Source of the DNA: Talpa occidentalis
Taxonomy: Eukaryota > Chordata > Mammalia > Eulipotyphla > Talpidae
Direction of reading: 5' to 3'
NCBI RefSeq assembly: GCF_014898055.3
Contig: NW_023604295.1
Location: 68,287,730-68,351,729, forward strand
Length of the DNA stretch: 64,000 nucleotides
Both the position numbers and the translations under genes were made by a program. Below are positions 33,405 through 46,870 of this stretch, in pieces (position 1 is the first letter of the stretch; each line of letters opens with the position of its first letter). Below the pieces are notes generated by a model that ran no database searches, had not been told where the DNA came from, and was given only the letters and a program-made list of their open reading frames with translations.

Positions 33405-36400
33405 GAAGCTGAGTTTCAAAAAGGTAAAGTTAATATGTGAATCCGTGTCTCTATTTATAATGTTGGCCATCTTGAAATCACTAAAATCCTACAAAATACA
33501 AATACTTATGGTTAGATTAGGTCTTTCAGCAAACTATAACTATACATTGCCAGATTAAAATTATTACAGTTCCCCACAGCTATGAAAATGGGCTCACCTT
33601 CAGATATATCAATGGCTGCTGCAGATCTGCTGGGACACACACTTTAATTTTCTCAGACCTGAATATGCATGCTCTGAGCTACTTTTGTGGCTTGTCTGCC
33701 TTTAACGTGAGCATATAGCACATATTTACAAAAGGCCTTGCTTATGAGTCACATCCATGATCATAAAGATTTTTTTTTTAATTCAAAGTTAAATAATCTT
33801 TACATGGATCTCTGACCTTGGCCTCATTACAGCAGTCTTTAACCTGCTGAGAATTTTTATTTCAGGCTATAATTATTAATGTCTTTCTTGCAGGAAATTT
33901 CTCAATCACCATTTTAATTGTTACAAATTTCATACGGCTATTTTAATTTTTTAAATTTATTCCCTTTCTGCTTCTCCAATCAGATAAGATTATTTAACTT
34001 GTACCTTCACCCTAATATTAAGAGAGCCTTGATTCACCCACTTTTTTCCACAAATTTACCTGAATTTTCTGCCAGTTACCAGTGTCAGGGAGATATCTAA
34101 TTGCCATAAATGCCAATCTTCTCAGAGCCTGAATTACAACCCTCCTAATATTCCCAATTCCATCATTACTATTGTGGGGGGAAAAAAAAAACCAGAACAT
34201 TAAATTACATTAAAGTGAAGTTTTGCCAAGCTCTTAAACCAGAGTTCTGCAGCTATAGATTTGTGGGTTAATGATGAGAGAAATAAGGTGAATTTAAGCA
34301 AAATATAAATTACATTCATGTCTAGATGGTAACATAAAAACTGACAGTGGCCAGAATCTTATGGGTTATGTTAGAGAACTTGGAAAGCAATAGAAGAGCA
34401 GAATTCGAAAAATAACGTGATTTAAATTTCTATAAGATTATTATGAAAGTCCTGTAAATCACGGATTGCAATTCATAAATACTTGCAATAACATCTTGAC
34501 TGGGGAAAAAATTCCCCAAAATAGATAGCATAATCCTCTATAAAATTGAAACAAAATGACCCTTTTTTACAAAGTGTGATTAAACATAGTATTTTGGGGG
34601 CTATACCACCTAGGTTTAAAATGAAAACAAATTACAGATACACCCAATATTCAGGGTAGTGGCAACCTGAGAGAGAGACAGATATGGTGTAGGGGAGGAG
34701 TCTATAGGTAGATACAGCAGTTTTGGTATTGTCTAATTTTGCTGTCAATTCATTGTTCATTATATTTTGATGTCAGAATTTGTAAGTTAGTAACCTTTCA
34801 AATATTAATTTTACATGGAATGGATTGGTGAGAAATGGCAACAGTAGAGGGTAAAGAAACCTGTTGGAGGCTAATTCCCTTGGTGTTGACTGGATGGAGT
34901 AGAGAAGGGGAGAAAAATGGTTAAGGGTAGCTCCTAAGGTTCTGGCTCTAACAACAGGAGGCAGGAGTGTCTCCCTTTTTTGAGATGGAGAAGATAAAAA
35001 GAGGACTGGAAAAACAAATTATTCAGTTTTGACCATTTTGAATGTGACATTGTAATCCTCAGGTGGTGTGAAGCAGGCAGCAGAGTTTATAGTCCTGTCA
35101 TTTAGTGGTCTGGCCTGAAGTAATCATTACTTTGGAAATCATCAGTGTGGAGTAAATTTGGGGCCAAATGAAGGGTGAAAGAGGGGAAGATGGAGGGTTA
35201 AAAGATTTCAGTATCAAAATAAGGGGGGTGGGAATTGTATGAGGAATATAACCAAGATGAAAATGCATACATTGAGCAAAAATGAAAAATGATGTAAATA
35301 TATATATAAAATAAAATTAAAAAAATAAAGAACTGAAAACAAACAAAAAGAACTCAGCTTTAGGTATCCTTCGAGGATGTGATTTTAGAAAAAGAGAACA
35401 GAAGGATTATCAGGAGTGTCAAGTATTCAAGTAAAAACATAGTCTGAAGAAGGGTGTGATTAAACTTAATTGAATGATGGATAAACCTAATAATGTGACA
35501 AACATTTCTACTTACTTTGGCAATACTGGATTAAAGACCTCAACAAGGGCAGCTTTTTGGTACAAAGGGAACAGATTCTAGATTAGTGTGAACAGAAGAA
35601 TCAATGGATCATAGAATATGGATATTGAGCTGGAAAGATAGGATAGTAACTTGTTTTTATTGTTTTCAATGCTTCGAAGATTCTAAATATTTAATGGTGA
35701 TGGCAACACCAAATAATAGAGTAAGTTGAAGTTGCAATGAGGGATGAACAAGGGTATAGTTTCATGAGAAAGTAATCAGGAATGGGATATAAATTTTATT
35801 GACCTTTGAAAGAAACAGGAAGTTTTTCCAAAGTACAGAGAAAAATGGAGAATTGAGGTTTAAGTGTATGTGACTTGTCTTCTTGGAAACACAATTTATC
35901 ATGTTGGAGATACTCTTTTCAATGGAATAAAAGGTAAAATTATTTACTGAGGGTGAGGGAGGAAAGAAGTACAATTAGTTAGGTACTATGTGGTTGTAGG
36001 GGAAATAAGCTAAATACAGAACATATGAAAACATTGTTGAACCATGCTAAATAACTTCAGACATTCTGATCATTCCCAATTCTAGCTTTGACTCTTCTCA
36101 GGAATCTCAAATAATCATTCATCACTTAGTACCCTATAATAAGGTTCTCTTTCTCATCTATTTCTGTTAGTGTTAAAATCCAAAGCATTGGAATAACAAA
36201 CCGTAGAGACAGTGACATGTTCACTTACTGACAACCAGTTGCCCAAGTAGAAAAGCACTTTTTTTTAATGGAAGAAATATTTATTAAGTATTAAGTGTAG
36301 GTACTGAATCATATTGCCTGACAGAACAATCTATTAAAAAATAAATAGAATTTTAAAGTAGAAATGTACTTGCTGTCTCTTGTGAACCCAGTGGCATGGG

Positions 36401-36551
36401 AAAGAAGGATTTGCTGTTTTGGTATTATTTGGCAAACAAAAAGCAAATACCTTTATTGCAAAATCCCAGATAAAAAAGTGCTTTTTAACATAATATTTGT
36501 CTTTTATACCCATCTTTATATTTAAAGCCATACCACTCACTCTAGCTTAGA
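33405..36551. other. intergenic DNA, repeat-poor in its first part
   Basis: 33590-34150 is more complex in sequence than its surroundings and contains no repeat I recognise. At 34670-35770 there are purine-rich passages that could be old dispersed-repeat remnants, including an L1-tail-like ATAAAATAAAATTAAAAAAA near 35310. No gene is supported. Confidence 0.45.
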
Positions 36552-36562
36552 TGTTTATTCTT

Positions 36563-36828
36563 TTTTTTTTAAGATTTATTTATTTATACAAGAATTGGGG
36601 TACAGATGAGAGGCATGGGAGGGTGAGAGAATTCATAAGAGAAAGAGTGGGGAGCAGAACAGGCAGATGGACCAAAGACACTGCTGAGGGGAGCAGCGGG
36701 TGAGGCAGGAGAGGTCTGCTGTGCCAGGTGGGGTTCTCCCTGGCCGGCCGGGAATTGAACATGCACTGCAGAGGCTGTAGACAGCTTCACAGTGCTGTGC
36801 TCAACCCGCTGCGCCACTGGGGAGGCCC
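36563..36828 (-). mobile_element. tRNA-derived SINE copy H (older subfamily)
   Basis: Head GGGCCTCCCCAGTGGCGCAG, B-box-like AATTCCCGGCC region, tail TATAAATAAATCTT plus A. An imperfect target-site duplication TGTTTATTCTTT / TGTTTATTTCTT lies at 36552-36562 and 36829-36840. Divergence and the CCTCATCTG-ACCCCAATTC variant place it with copy A. Confidence 0.9.
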
Positions 36829-36840
36829 TGTTTATTTCTT

Positions 36841-37429
36841 CTTATCTAATTTCCCAAATCTATTTCTTAATCCATTCATATGCTATAGCTATTTTATATT
36901 CTCTTAACTGGACACTGAGTAAATTTCACTTATTTGCTTAAAAGTATTTGATTTCCATGGTCTTCTGCACCACTTTTAATCATTCAAACGTATAAATCTG
37001 GATCTCTGTGATATTCTACTATTATCCAGTCTCATCTCATACTTATGTCACATAACCCTGCCAAATGAATATAGTTCTCTTTACCTATCACATCCTGTAT
37101 TTTTATTGAGCTCCAGGTTTTATAACTGATACTACTACCTGCTAAACTAATTTTACTCATCTACACATTAAACCAATCTCCAATCTCATCATTATGATGT
37201 ATTTTCTCATCCACGTAGGTAACTTAGATCTCCTTCCCTTCTTCTAGATTACTATTGTTCTTTATTTCTGCATTTATATCTGTGTGACATCACATTTTGA
37301 TGCGTTAAAACAGATAAAATGGATTCAAATGTATATATTTTTTTTTTTTATCATGGGCAAGTAATTAAAAAAAAAAAACTGAAAGGTCAAAGTCTTAGAG
37401 TACTAGTTTTTCCAAAAAAAAAAAAAAAT
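36841..37429. other. AT-rich intergenic DNA
   Basis: A/T runs lie at about 37328-37340, 37368-37379 and 37412-37426. A 13-base tandem repeat TATAGTAGCATTG follows at about 37434-37459. No gene was found. Confidence 0.5.
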
Positions 37430-38060
37430 TATTATAGTAGCATTGTATAGTAGCATTGTTTCAGGCATACATCATTACATATCAGCATTACATATATGAC
37501 ATTAAGTTCACCACTTTAAGTTCCTTCACCATATAATTGACCCCTTTTACCTTCTAGTAACTACTAAATTGCCTTTATAGTCTAATAGTTTGTTTCTTTA
37601 TCCACCACACGAGTTAAATCACACAGTATTTGTCTTTCTCTGTATGACTTATTTCACTAAGCCTAATATGCTCTAGATCTATCCATGTTAACAATGGCAG
37701 GATTTCTTTTTTTTATAACTGAGTAATACACTACCGTGTACATTTATCACATTTAGTCAGTTATCTATAGATGAACACTTCTTAGATATTGTAAATAATA
37801 TATGGGGGTGCATGTATCTCTGAGTTAGTGTTCTTCTATTTTGGAGGTAAATACCCAGGAGTGGATTTATGGTATTTCTATTTTTGATTTTTTAAAGGAA
37901 ATCCCATAATTTTCCATAATAGGTCACCAATATATATTCTCATAGTACACAAATGATCCCTCCCCACATCCTCTCTAATGCTTCTTTCTTGTTTCAGACA
38001 GTCTCATAGGTATAAGGTAATACCTCATGCTGTTTAGATTTGCATTACCTAAAGCTCCTT
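37430..38060 (-). mobile_element. old L1 3'-end fragment, antisense
   Basis: The + strand reads the antisense of the L1 3'UTR and ORF2 C-terminus: TGTCTTTCTCTGTATGACTT, ATTTCACTAAGCCTAATATG, CTAGATCTATCCATGTTAAC, TGGAGGTAAATACCCAGGAG, CATGCTGTTTAGATTTGCAT. The order matches the L1 at 54321-55050 read in the same direction. Confidence 0.82.
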
Positions 38061-38334
38061 TATTTGGGGAAAAAACACAAATTACATTATACTCTTAAGT
38101 TTAAACAATGTGTGGAAATATTATCTATGGATTTGCTCTCCTTTCTGGTTTTTACTGTTCTTTCACCTAAAACAATGTTTTGCATAAAATACACATTCTA
38201 CTAATATTTGTCAACCTAATTTAAATATGTTAAAAGTTGTCTTTAATAGTCTGAAAATGTTAATGCAAGTTAATATACTGTATCAATTGTGAATATTCAC
38301 TGGGAATTATTTTCAGGGATTTTTCTTCCATAAT
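38061..38334. other. AT-rich intergenic DNA
   Basis: Nothing was recognised between the old L1 piece and the young L1 tail. Confidence 0.5.
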
Positions 38335-38345
38335 AATTCACTGAA

Positions 38346-38607
38346 GCTGGAAGGGATCATGCTCAGCAAAATAAGTCAGAAAGAAAAAGAAAAACACCGG
38401 ATGGTCTCACTCATAGCAGGAATCTAGAAAACTTAAATAAGGGACCAGGAAAATGAATAACTATAAGAAAGTGAAAATCAAAATCAACAAAAAACTATGA
38501 ACCAGAGACACATTTTTGGGGGGTGGAGGGCAGGAGGGGAGGGATTGGGGTCAGAATAGGGGGGTTGCAATTGTATGGGGAATATAAAAATTTATTATTT
38601 CAAAAAA
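38346..38607 (+). mobile_element. young 5'-truncated L1 tail
   Basis: The 262 bases are nearly identical to the end of the long L1s: GCTGGAAGGGATCATGCTCA, the ORF2 stop, the G-rich 3'UTR tract and a TTTATTATTT-CAAAAAAA end. The target-site duplication AATTCACTGAA is at 38335-38345 and 38608-38618. The usual AATAAAATTTATTATTT ending is shortened to AAAAATTTATTATTT. Confidence 0.95.
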
Positions 38608-38618
38608 AATTCACTGAA

Positions 38619-41600
38619 ATGTAGATAAGAAGTGATGGATTGTGTTTTGTTTTGCTATAGCAAGTTGAGGCACTATTGCAAAACAGTAGATCAAGTTAGA
38701 GTACCTCCATGAGAATAAAGAGAAACGTGGAAAAAATGAAAGGAAGGTGGGAAGAAGGCAGAGTAAGGCTGACTGTCTTTAAATTTTAGCTTTGGATATT
38801 CAACTAGAAGACAAATTTGTAGAAGAAATACCATAATGGCTCATGAACTAAAGTTACAATATAGAACCACCTTTTATTAGATCACATTTTCCTTTGGGCA
38901 ACATAATTGACTAAGATCAGTCTTTAAGTACTAAACTATGTATATGTTGAAAACAGAAACCACACATACAGGTGTGATATTCAATGCTTACTTTATAATT
39001 TTCAAAAACATTTGGAATATATTAAAATATTTTTGAGCTGCCAACTATACAATAAGAAGCCTTTTGTGTGTGTGAGTCATTTTTATACACAAGGCATTTT
39101 TATATCAGCAGGAAACTCTTGATGGCAACAAAGCTTTGTAATTCATAGGTACTTAACTTTTATTCCACATTTGAGCATAGTTACCAGAAATATTTCTAAT
39201 TCTAGATTAAATACGAGAGTATTCTATAATCAGTTACCTGAAGGTTGGATTATGGTTTCCCATCTTTGTGAATAATCATACTTAGTGGAAGTAGTACTTA
39301 CCTTCATTTGTTGCTAACCATTTCTGAATATTACAAAAAAACTACTGTGATTTAAATCTGCCATGGAAAGTGAAGACACCTTGCCAGGGATCCAAGACAC
39401 TGTAAGTATAGAAGGAAGAGAAGTAATAGTATCTAACACCTAGCACAAGTTCTTGATGTGTGATTATCTCATGGAGTGTACAGGTATCAATAGTTTTTAA
39501 AGTTCACAGGTTGATCCAAACAGTAATCAATTTAGGTTCAGCAAGTTTCAAATGTTTGGGAATCATGCTTTGGAATGTGAAATAGGTTTATCTGCCATAA
39601 AACAGTCTTACAAGTGGAGGTATAGTCCTATGCCCCACCCCACTCTTGAGCTTCATGAAATTACACACACATCTTTTCATATATAATTTAAACATAAAAT
39701 ATTCCATTAAATAATACTTTGAAATGGTATAATGTTGATATATCTGTAATGCCCTCTTTTAGTTTCACATCATTATGTAGGTTTGGCAATATCCTGTTGT
39801 TCAAAATTTCTGCCAAGTCCCCCTGTTTTGGTCAAGGGAGTAAACATCTAAAGAACTTCTTTTATACTGAGCTAGAGACTAGATGTCAACTTAGTTTGAC
39901 ATTAAATATTCATGGAATTCTTTGTATGCCTAGGAATTTGTATGTTGTTACCTTGTTTAGTTATATTAAAGTACTTGGAATGGTATATCAGCTTAAGAAC
40001 AGAAGAAAAAAGAAAAATATCTATGAGAAGATCTTCATTAAAATTAAGATAATAATGGTAATGATGTCTGGCCAGGAAACTGATCTTTATGTGTCTTTAG
40101 TGTAGAATAACTACTGGCCTTTTCTCAGAAGAGATGAACATAACATTTCCGCAATTTCTCAATTTCCAAAATGTTGCCCTTTGGATTTCCTAGTCATTTT
40201 ATTTACTAAATCCTCCCTTACCCCAAATTTAGCATCAGGGTTCTGGGATTGATGCAACACTTTTTCCTCTTCATATGCATTGTCTTTGTGAAATATTATT
40301 TAACTAGTTTGAGCAATATGCAGTAAATGACACACAGGATGCCAAGGTTTTATAAATCCCTAGATGTTTCATCTTGTAATTTTACACTGGTGTTACTTTC
40401 CAGTTTCAGGTCTTCTACTCCAGTTGGGCTTGTATGTTTAGTCTTTACTCCTTAAACAAGTACTTACTTTTCCCTTTCTCCCTTGCCATCATTTCCACCA
40501 GGGTAGGAGCTTCGCACTATTTGCTTGTGATTCTCTAATATCTAACACCATATTAGGCTTAAATATACATAGGAAAATATTTTTATAAATTAAAAATGTG
40601 CATATAATGAATTATGACTTTGAAATCAAATACAGAATTAAAAACTTAATTTTACCATGGTAAAAGAAACTCTCATATCCATTGTGGCCAGTAAAATGTG
40701 AAAACTAGATTTGAAATCACAAAAGAAAAAAATTACTGAAAAATCCTACATAACCCATCTAGATTTAATAGGCATAACTCACCCACACTCAAGCATTCTT
40801 ACATGACCAGATTATGCTCCACTACTTTCTCTTAATAGGCCCATTGTTAACCTGTTTAAGGTTCAGAAAATAGGCAAAGGGAATAGTGAGTCTTTGTCTT
40901 TGTAATGTTGCCCCAAAGACCTTAATCAACAACTATTGATTTTAAGTCAGGAGAGAAGTCAGCCACAGTCATGTACATTAATATTTATTACAAGTTGTAG
41001 GTTAGGTATAATAAAAATTAGATTTTCTATTTATCTACATTTAGATGGCAAGAAAATTAGACTGTAAAAGCACCAATAATTGGTTTCAGTTATTTTCTTT
41101 ACTTTAGCTTGGCAGGCTTCAGATGCTGAGTTGTGAGTGAATTCAGAGGTGACGTTTACATGAGTCAGACATAAGAACAGAGAGCAACAATACTTTTATC
41201 ACAAAATCAGAGTTAAGAAACAAGCAATTATCTACATAGCAATAGCAATGCAATCTTCAATTATCTGTAATCTGTTTTCTTCTTCTTCCATGGAGGATAT
41301 TCAACTTACAAAAGACTACTAAGGGTTAATAAGAGGGGACTTGGTATGACCCCCCCCCCATTTAAGACTTATAAAACTCAAAGATGGAGAAACAAAGCAA
41401 TCCATTCAAAGTCAATAGACTGACTTTATCCTTTGAATTGGATGTTTATAAAATGATACTGAGAGTAGGTAGGAAGAAAAGGAAGAAATTTTTATATTTC
41501 TGTTTAATTACAATTCTTTTTATTTTTAAGTTTTCACTATATTGATGGATTTAGTATTTCTGAGGGCGTGAGGTAGAGGTATAGTACAAAAATGCCATAG

Positions 41601-44600
41601 ACCAAACTAAAGTGTATCATTTGCTGGCCAATCTGATGGTGATGTTGCAAGGGTATAGTAATATTGGGCAACCTGCAAAGCCCAAGGATTCACAAGTTCT
41701 GCTCATTTTTATACTTTAGATACTAGGTAGAAATTCACCTCTTGTCCCTGCCACTTGGACCTTATGCCACAAAGATCACTGAAGGGGATTATACTCACAC
41801 AAATCATAAGATACCTAAGGAACATGGAAACACAAGAAAATATAGGAGAAAGACATAGCACCCCTAATCAGAATAAAATAGTCACATCACCATGTAGTTG
41901 GCCTAAATATTTCTTTGCATTTATAAAGTCATGTTTTCAAAGCATTTTCACATGTCATTTTAAATGCACATCAATTATCTTTCAGATAGCTTAACGATGT
42001 TGTATTTGTTTTCATAGTCTCCCTAACACAGTGACAATTAGATTTCAAGCTGCCATTACCAATGAGTATTCAGTGACCTCAAAGGAACCTACAGATAAAA
42101 AAAGAAAGGATTTCAGGACTAGAAGGGAGTAGATCTAGGGGATCTGCTTTACCCTTCAGAAAGACTGAGAAACAGTAGTCAGCAAATCCAGCTATAAGAC
42201 ATGTCAAATTTGAACGCACCAAAATCATCAGTTAAAAGAAGTACAAAATGAATATCCAAACCAACATACCTAGATGTATTGGCATTGATCATGTGTTTTT
42301 AAATAGCAATGTTTATAATGGAGACAGGCTAACTGTTTAAGCACATCCATTTTTTTTTTTTCTTATTCCTAAGTGCAGAGTTCGACCACTCTTTTAATCA
42401 TTAGAAGGTATACACTGTTTTGCAGTATCATGTGAACAAAAAATGTTAATTCTGTTTGAACTGCCATTTCATTGGACTATAAGAGCCACTAGAATAACTT
42501 TGACTTATATACCATAGCCCAACTGCACATAATCATTGGAAATTTGAACAATGTATGTCAGTCACTCTAGTCCTCTTTCTGAAAAATAATTGGATTTTTT
42601 CCCTTCCCCCATTATTGGCTCAATTTCATTAGTGTCTATTTACTTTGGGGGTTCCTGAAATTGAGGACTTGAGTCCCCAGTTAAACCCCTCTTGTGTCCT
42701 AGGACAAGGCTTACATATACCTCATTTTTAATGTTTACTGCTAATATACATGTTTGTATATACTTTACTCAGTTCTGGGATCTGAACCCTATCAAGCGAC
42801 TGACCCTTTAGCTACTGTGTGCCCTGGCTATCATTGCTTCCCGAGCACACTTTAGATCCTGCTACTGAGAAGTTAGAACAGAAGACACTGTGTTTACTCA
42901 CGGAGTCACTATGTAGAAGGACATGGAGAGCCAAACTCCAATAGCCAAGGAAATGAGTAGAGGGACTATCTTCGTTACTACACAGATCAAAAATCTTGGT
43001 ATTCAGTTCAGAAAGGATAAAATACACAAATATGCATATCAAATACTCCTAAAATATTGTTGAATTATAGTATATGTTAGTGTATTTTGAGTAGCTACCC
43101 AATTCAGAACAAAACCAACTGCTTGGAACTGCAGGGCTAAGTCCAGAAGTTTGTCATGGAGTAGATATGTCTGTGACCGCTTTAGTTAGTATTTACTCAG
43201 GAACCAGAATGACTTGATTCCACAGGTTGAGAAATCAGCATGTGTAAGTGAAAAACACTGAGAAATAGGCTGAGAATAATTGAGGCTAAATAGATAATTC
43301 AATATATGTTTGTTGTGTGAATGACCAAATCTGATGCCCATGGTGTGGCTCAGTTATCATCAACAGTATGCAGGTTGAAAGGCAAAAAAAAATCCTACTT
43401 AAAAATAAGCTGATCAATCTTCATTTTAAAGTTTATTGTATAAAACCTTGCATTTTGGGCCTGTTCAGCATATTATAGAGATTCATGAACTGAAATACTC
43501 TTCTGTTTTGTCTTTTTTTTTTTTTTTTAATCTAACTGCTGGGGTCATTCTAAGTTCTCTCTTATCACTCCTTTCTCATTCAGTAAGTCTCCAGGGCAGA
43601 AGATTGTTAGACTTACTTCATTTCAGTTAACACATAGAAAACATTCATCTTTACTTTTTTTCCTGCTCAAATGCCAATTTCACAAGGTTTTAATTTCCCT
43701 GGGTCTGTCTAACCCATTTAAATGTAGATAAAGAGTAACAGAATTATTGTAGCAATTTGTTATCCATTAACAAATATATTTATTAAGTCTGTTTAAAATA
43801 GTTTGTAGTGATCTTAATCTTTTGTATTCTTCCTATTCTAAATTATTACTTACAATCATTTCTCTTTATTATTACAGCTTTGAGTTTTTCAAAATTTAAA
43901 AACACTGAGTAGGTGATAAAAATCCAAGTGAAAGCATATAAAATGTATTTTTTTAACATAATCTCCAAAGTGTTATGCTTTACTATATTTTCAAGGTCAC
44001 CTTAAAATTGCCAGTGGAAAAAAAATAAAATAAATGGGAAATAATTAAAACTAATACAGCAAATTGGTCCAAAATATTACAAAACACTTTAGTAGAAATT
44101 GAACTTCTGCATGCAAACCATGATATTTTATACTTCAGGTTATTAATGAGTGCACTGATATGCTCAGAGGAAACATTAAATAATTGATATTCATAAAAAA
44201 CATTTTTAGAAAGTGGAAAGCAGCAATTTTTAAATTAGGCCATGGTCATTAAAACTAATACACAGCACTGTATAATCCCTGCTTATCAGTATTATGATCT
44301 ATTACCTTTAATTTCTCCCTAACAAAAAGGGGATCTCTGCACATACATTCAAGTTTTTTTTTTTAATATTACTTTTTAAATGTATTCTGATTGAATTTTT
44401 TTTAAAGAAACTTCTCTACCATATCCAAATTCACTCTCCAAAACAGGGTAAAAATAGTGTACTTCAGCTTTTTCGTATTCTTCTAGATTGTTTTCTGAAC
44501 ACACACAAATAGACATGAGCTCGTTTGTGCGTATACCCACATGATATTTAGTGTGATCATCTTACCTTAATGCATAAAAATATCCTGTGCATAATAATTT

Positions 44601-44976
44601 ATTCAATTTCATTGCTATTTTAGTTCCTCTAATGTTTTACCAAAATCATGCTGGAATGAATACTCTTCAGGCTTCTTTGTGTATTTTTGTAAGACAAAAT
44701 ACTTAGCTATATCAATTGAATACATATACTTTAAAATATATTGGACATTTACTGTAAATTTAAGGTATATAATATTAGATACACTCATACATGGTAATAT
44801 GATTGTCACTGTACTAAAAATTAGCACCTCTATCACATTACATACTTCTTTTCAGAGGTTTGAAAATTAAATTCTAGTCTTAGAAAGTTTAATTGTTTAA
44901 TACCATTGTCCACATTTACTATACTGTGTTTAAAGCTTAAGCCTTTGAGTTCAAGGACTTCTTATCATGGTAAAAT
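38619..44976. other. 6.3 kb AT-rich intergenic DNA, no gene recognised
   Basis: This is the longest stretch without a confident feature. The 128-codon + frame at 39719-40105 has no motif and no exon-like context, so I do not call it. There are poly(C) at 41350-41359 and A/T runs at about 42350, 43510 and 44357. A less AT-rich passage lies at 42640-43050. None of these shows a gene or a known repeat to me. Confidence 0.5.
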
Positions 44977-44985
44977 TGTAATCTA

Positions 44986-45245
44986 GGGCCTCCCCTGGTG
45001 GTGCAGCAGTTGAGCACTGGGCTGTGAAGCTGCCCACAGCCTCTGCAGTGCCAGTTTGATCCCGGCCTGCCAGCAAGGGTCCCACATGGTGCACAGACCT
45101 CTCCTGCTGTGCCTGCTGCTCGCATCAGCAGTGTGTTTCGTCAGTCTGCCTGTTCTGTTCCCTGCTCTGGTGAATTCTCTCACCCTCCTGTGCTTCTGAC
45201 TGTACCCAGTGCTTGTATAAATAAATTAATAAATCTTTAAAAAAA
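44986..45245 (+). mobile_element. tRNA-derived SINE copy I
   Basis: Head GGGCCTCCCCTGGTGGTGCA, B-box-like AGTTTGATCCC, tail TATAAATAAATTAATAAATC-TTT plus A. The target-site duplication TGTAATCTA is at 44977-44985 and 45246-45254. Many CpG sites have become TG/CA, suggesting an older copy. Confidence 0.93.
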
Positions 45246-45299
45246 TGTAATCTAAACAATATTGGCCCAAGCTCCCTAGTCCCATCTCCTGGCAATCAC

Positions 45300-46870
45300 C
45301 ATTTTATTGTTTACGGGTTTGGCTTTCCTAGATTCTAATATGGGTGGTACCTTTCAGTACATAGGTTGGGTCTTGCCTTTTGACTAGTGAATTGAATTCA
45401 GTTACATTTACAGTGATTATATAAGGGCTCTCTAGTGCCATCTTCTTCTTGCTTTCACCTATTCTACAGTGTTACGTAATTTTCATATCATTGATTAGAG
45501 TTTCTTCATTTCCACCTGAAAAATTACTTTTGGCACTTCTTAGAAGATAGGGAGTTGACCACTAATCGACTAGTTTTTGTTTTGCCTCAACATCTGACGA
45601 TTAAGTTCATAAGATACAGTATTCTTAGCTGGAAATTTTTGTTTATATACATCATTCCACTCTCTCCCTAGTCTGTAGACAGTTTATGCTGAGAAATCTT
45701 ATAGCCTAATGGGGGTGCCTTTGATAAAGAATCTTATTGACTTTTGACAGTTTTATCAAAGGGTATTTTTGCATTGAGATTAATAAGGTGTTCATATATT
45801 TGTCCAATTTTTGTCCCAAGGATTGGAAATTCCTTAACTAACCTATAAATAATCAGTGCCACTTTCTCTCTCTTTTCTTTTCCTGGATCACTAATTATTC
45901 TTATTTCCTTTCTGATCCAATGACTCCACCAGAATGTTATAACTTAAAAAAAAAAAAAAAGGTAACTCTTTCTCCTTTTCTAACTGAATACTTCCTAGCT
46001 TCCTCTCCAAATTATTTATTCTTTTGTCTGCTCTGTTACAAATGCTTTCCATTGCATCTTCATAGAATTTCAGTATTTGAATATGTACAATCTCAATCTT
46101 TGGTAAAGAACTCATTCTGTTAATTACATTTATTCCTTCAATCACTGATAGTCCTTTCTGAGTTTTCTTACAGTTTGTTGAATTTCTTCATAAGAGTAAT
46201 TTGCATTCAGTATCAGTTAGATCATAGTATTATTTTTAGTTGAAGGAGTCAGCAGAAAATGGGAAAGGGTGTGGACTTAGGACCAAGGGCTTTGGAGGTA
46301 CCCACAATCTGGTGGTGAATCCTCAAGAGGGTCAAAACCAGAGAGGTCCATGGGTAGACTTCCTCCTGTTGAAGTCCTGAAGTAGACAACAGGGTATGTG
46401 TTCTTTCAATATTCCTTGCTATTCTAATTCCTTCCCTTTCCTTTCCTTGCCCCCAGTCTAATAGATACCTCCTAGAAGTCCAGTTGATGCTGGAGAGGAA
46501 TGTGTCCTGTGAATGTAACCTGCACAACTGGAATAGCTGGGATGTCATTAGGTGATTTTAAGCAGTAGATTCTGAATGAAGAATGGGTTGGAAGTAGGCA
46601 ATAGAAATTGAAAGTGTAATATAGGCCCATCCAATTTTATCTTTGACTCTAAAGTGCCTCTCCTATTCAATTCATATAACTAGATCTTTCTCTTGTTCAC
46701 TAATTTGACAGCCTTTGCTTTTAGTTGGGTTGTTTTATCCATTCACATTTAATAGTATTTTATATCTGCCATCATTTGATCATTTCCTCCCTTTTATCAA
46801 GTGGATATTTTCTAGTGTAATGTTTTAGTTTTTAACTATTTTTAGTTATTTTTTGTTCTCTAGAGTCTAA
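45300..46870 (-). mobile_element. old L1 5' half, antisense, rearranged
   Basis: The + strand shows the antisense of L1 ORF1 and early ORF2 with much decay: AAGATACAGTATTCTTAGCT, CTAGTCTGTAGACAGTTTAT, GCTGAGAAATCTTATAGCCT. Near 46640-46860 an endonuclease-region phrase appears (TTGACAGCCTTTGCTTTTAG, then TTGGGTTGTTTTATCCATTC). Boundaries are approximate and several pieces may derive from different insertions. Confidence 0.55.

Noticed and set aside
39719..40105. 128-codon ORF on the + strand outside repeats
   Set aside because: No recognisable domain, a low-complexity Lys/Ile-rich end, and no splice or promoter context; chance ORF in AT-rich DNA.
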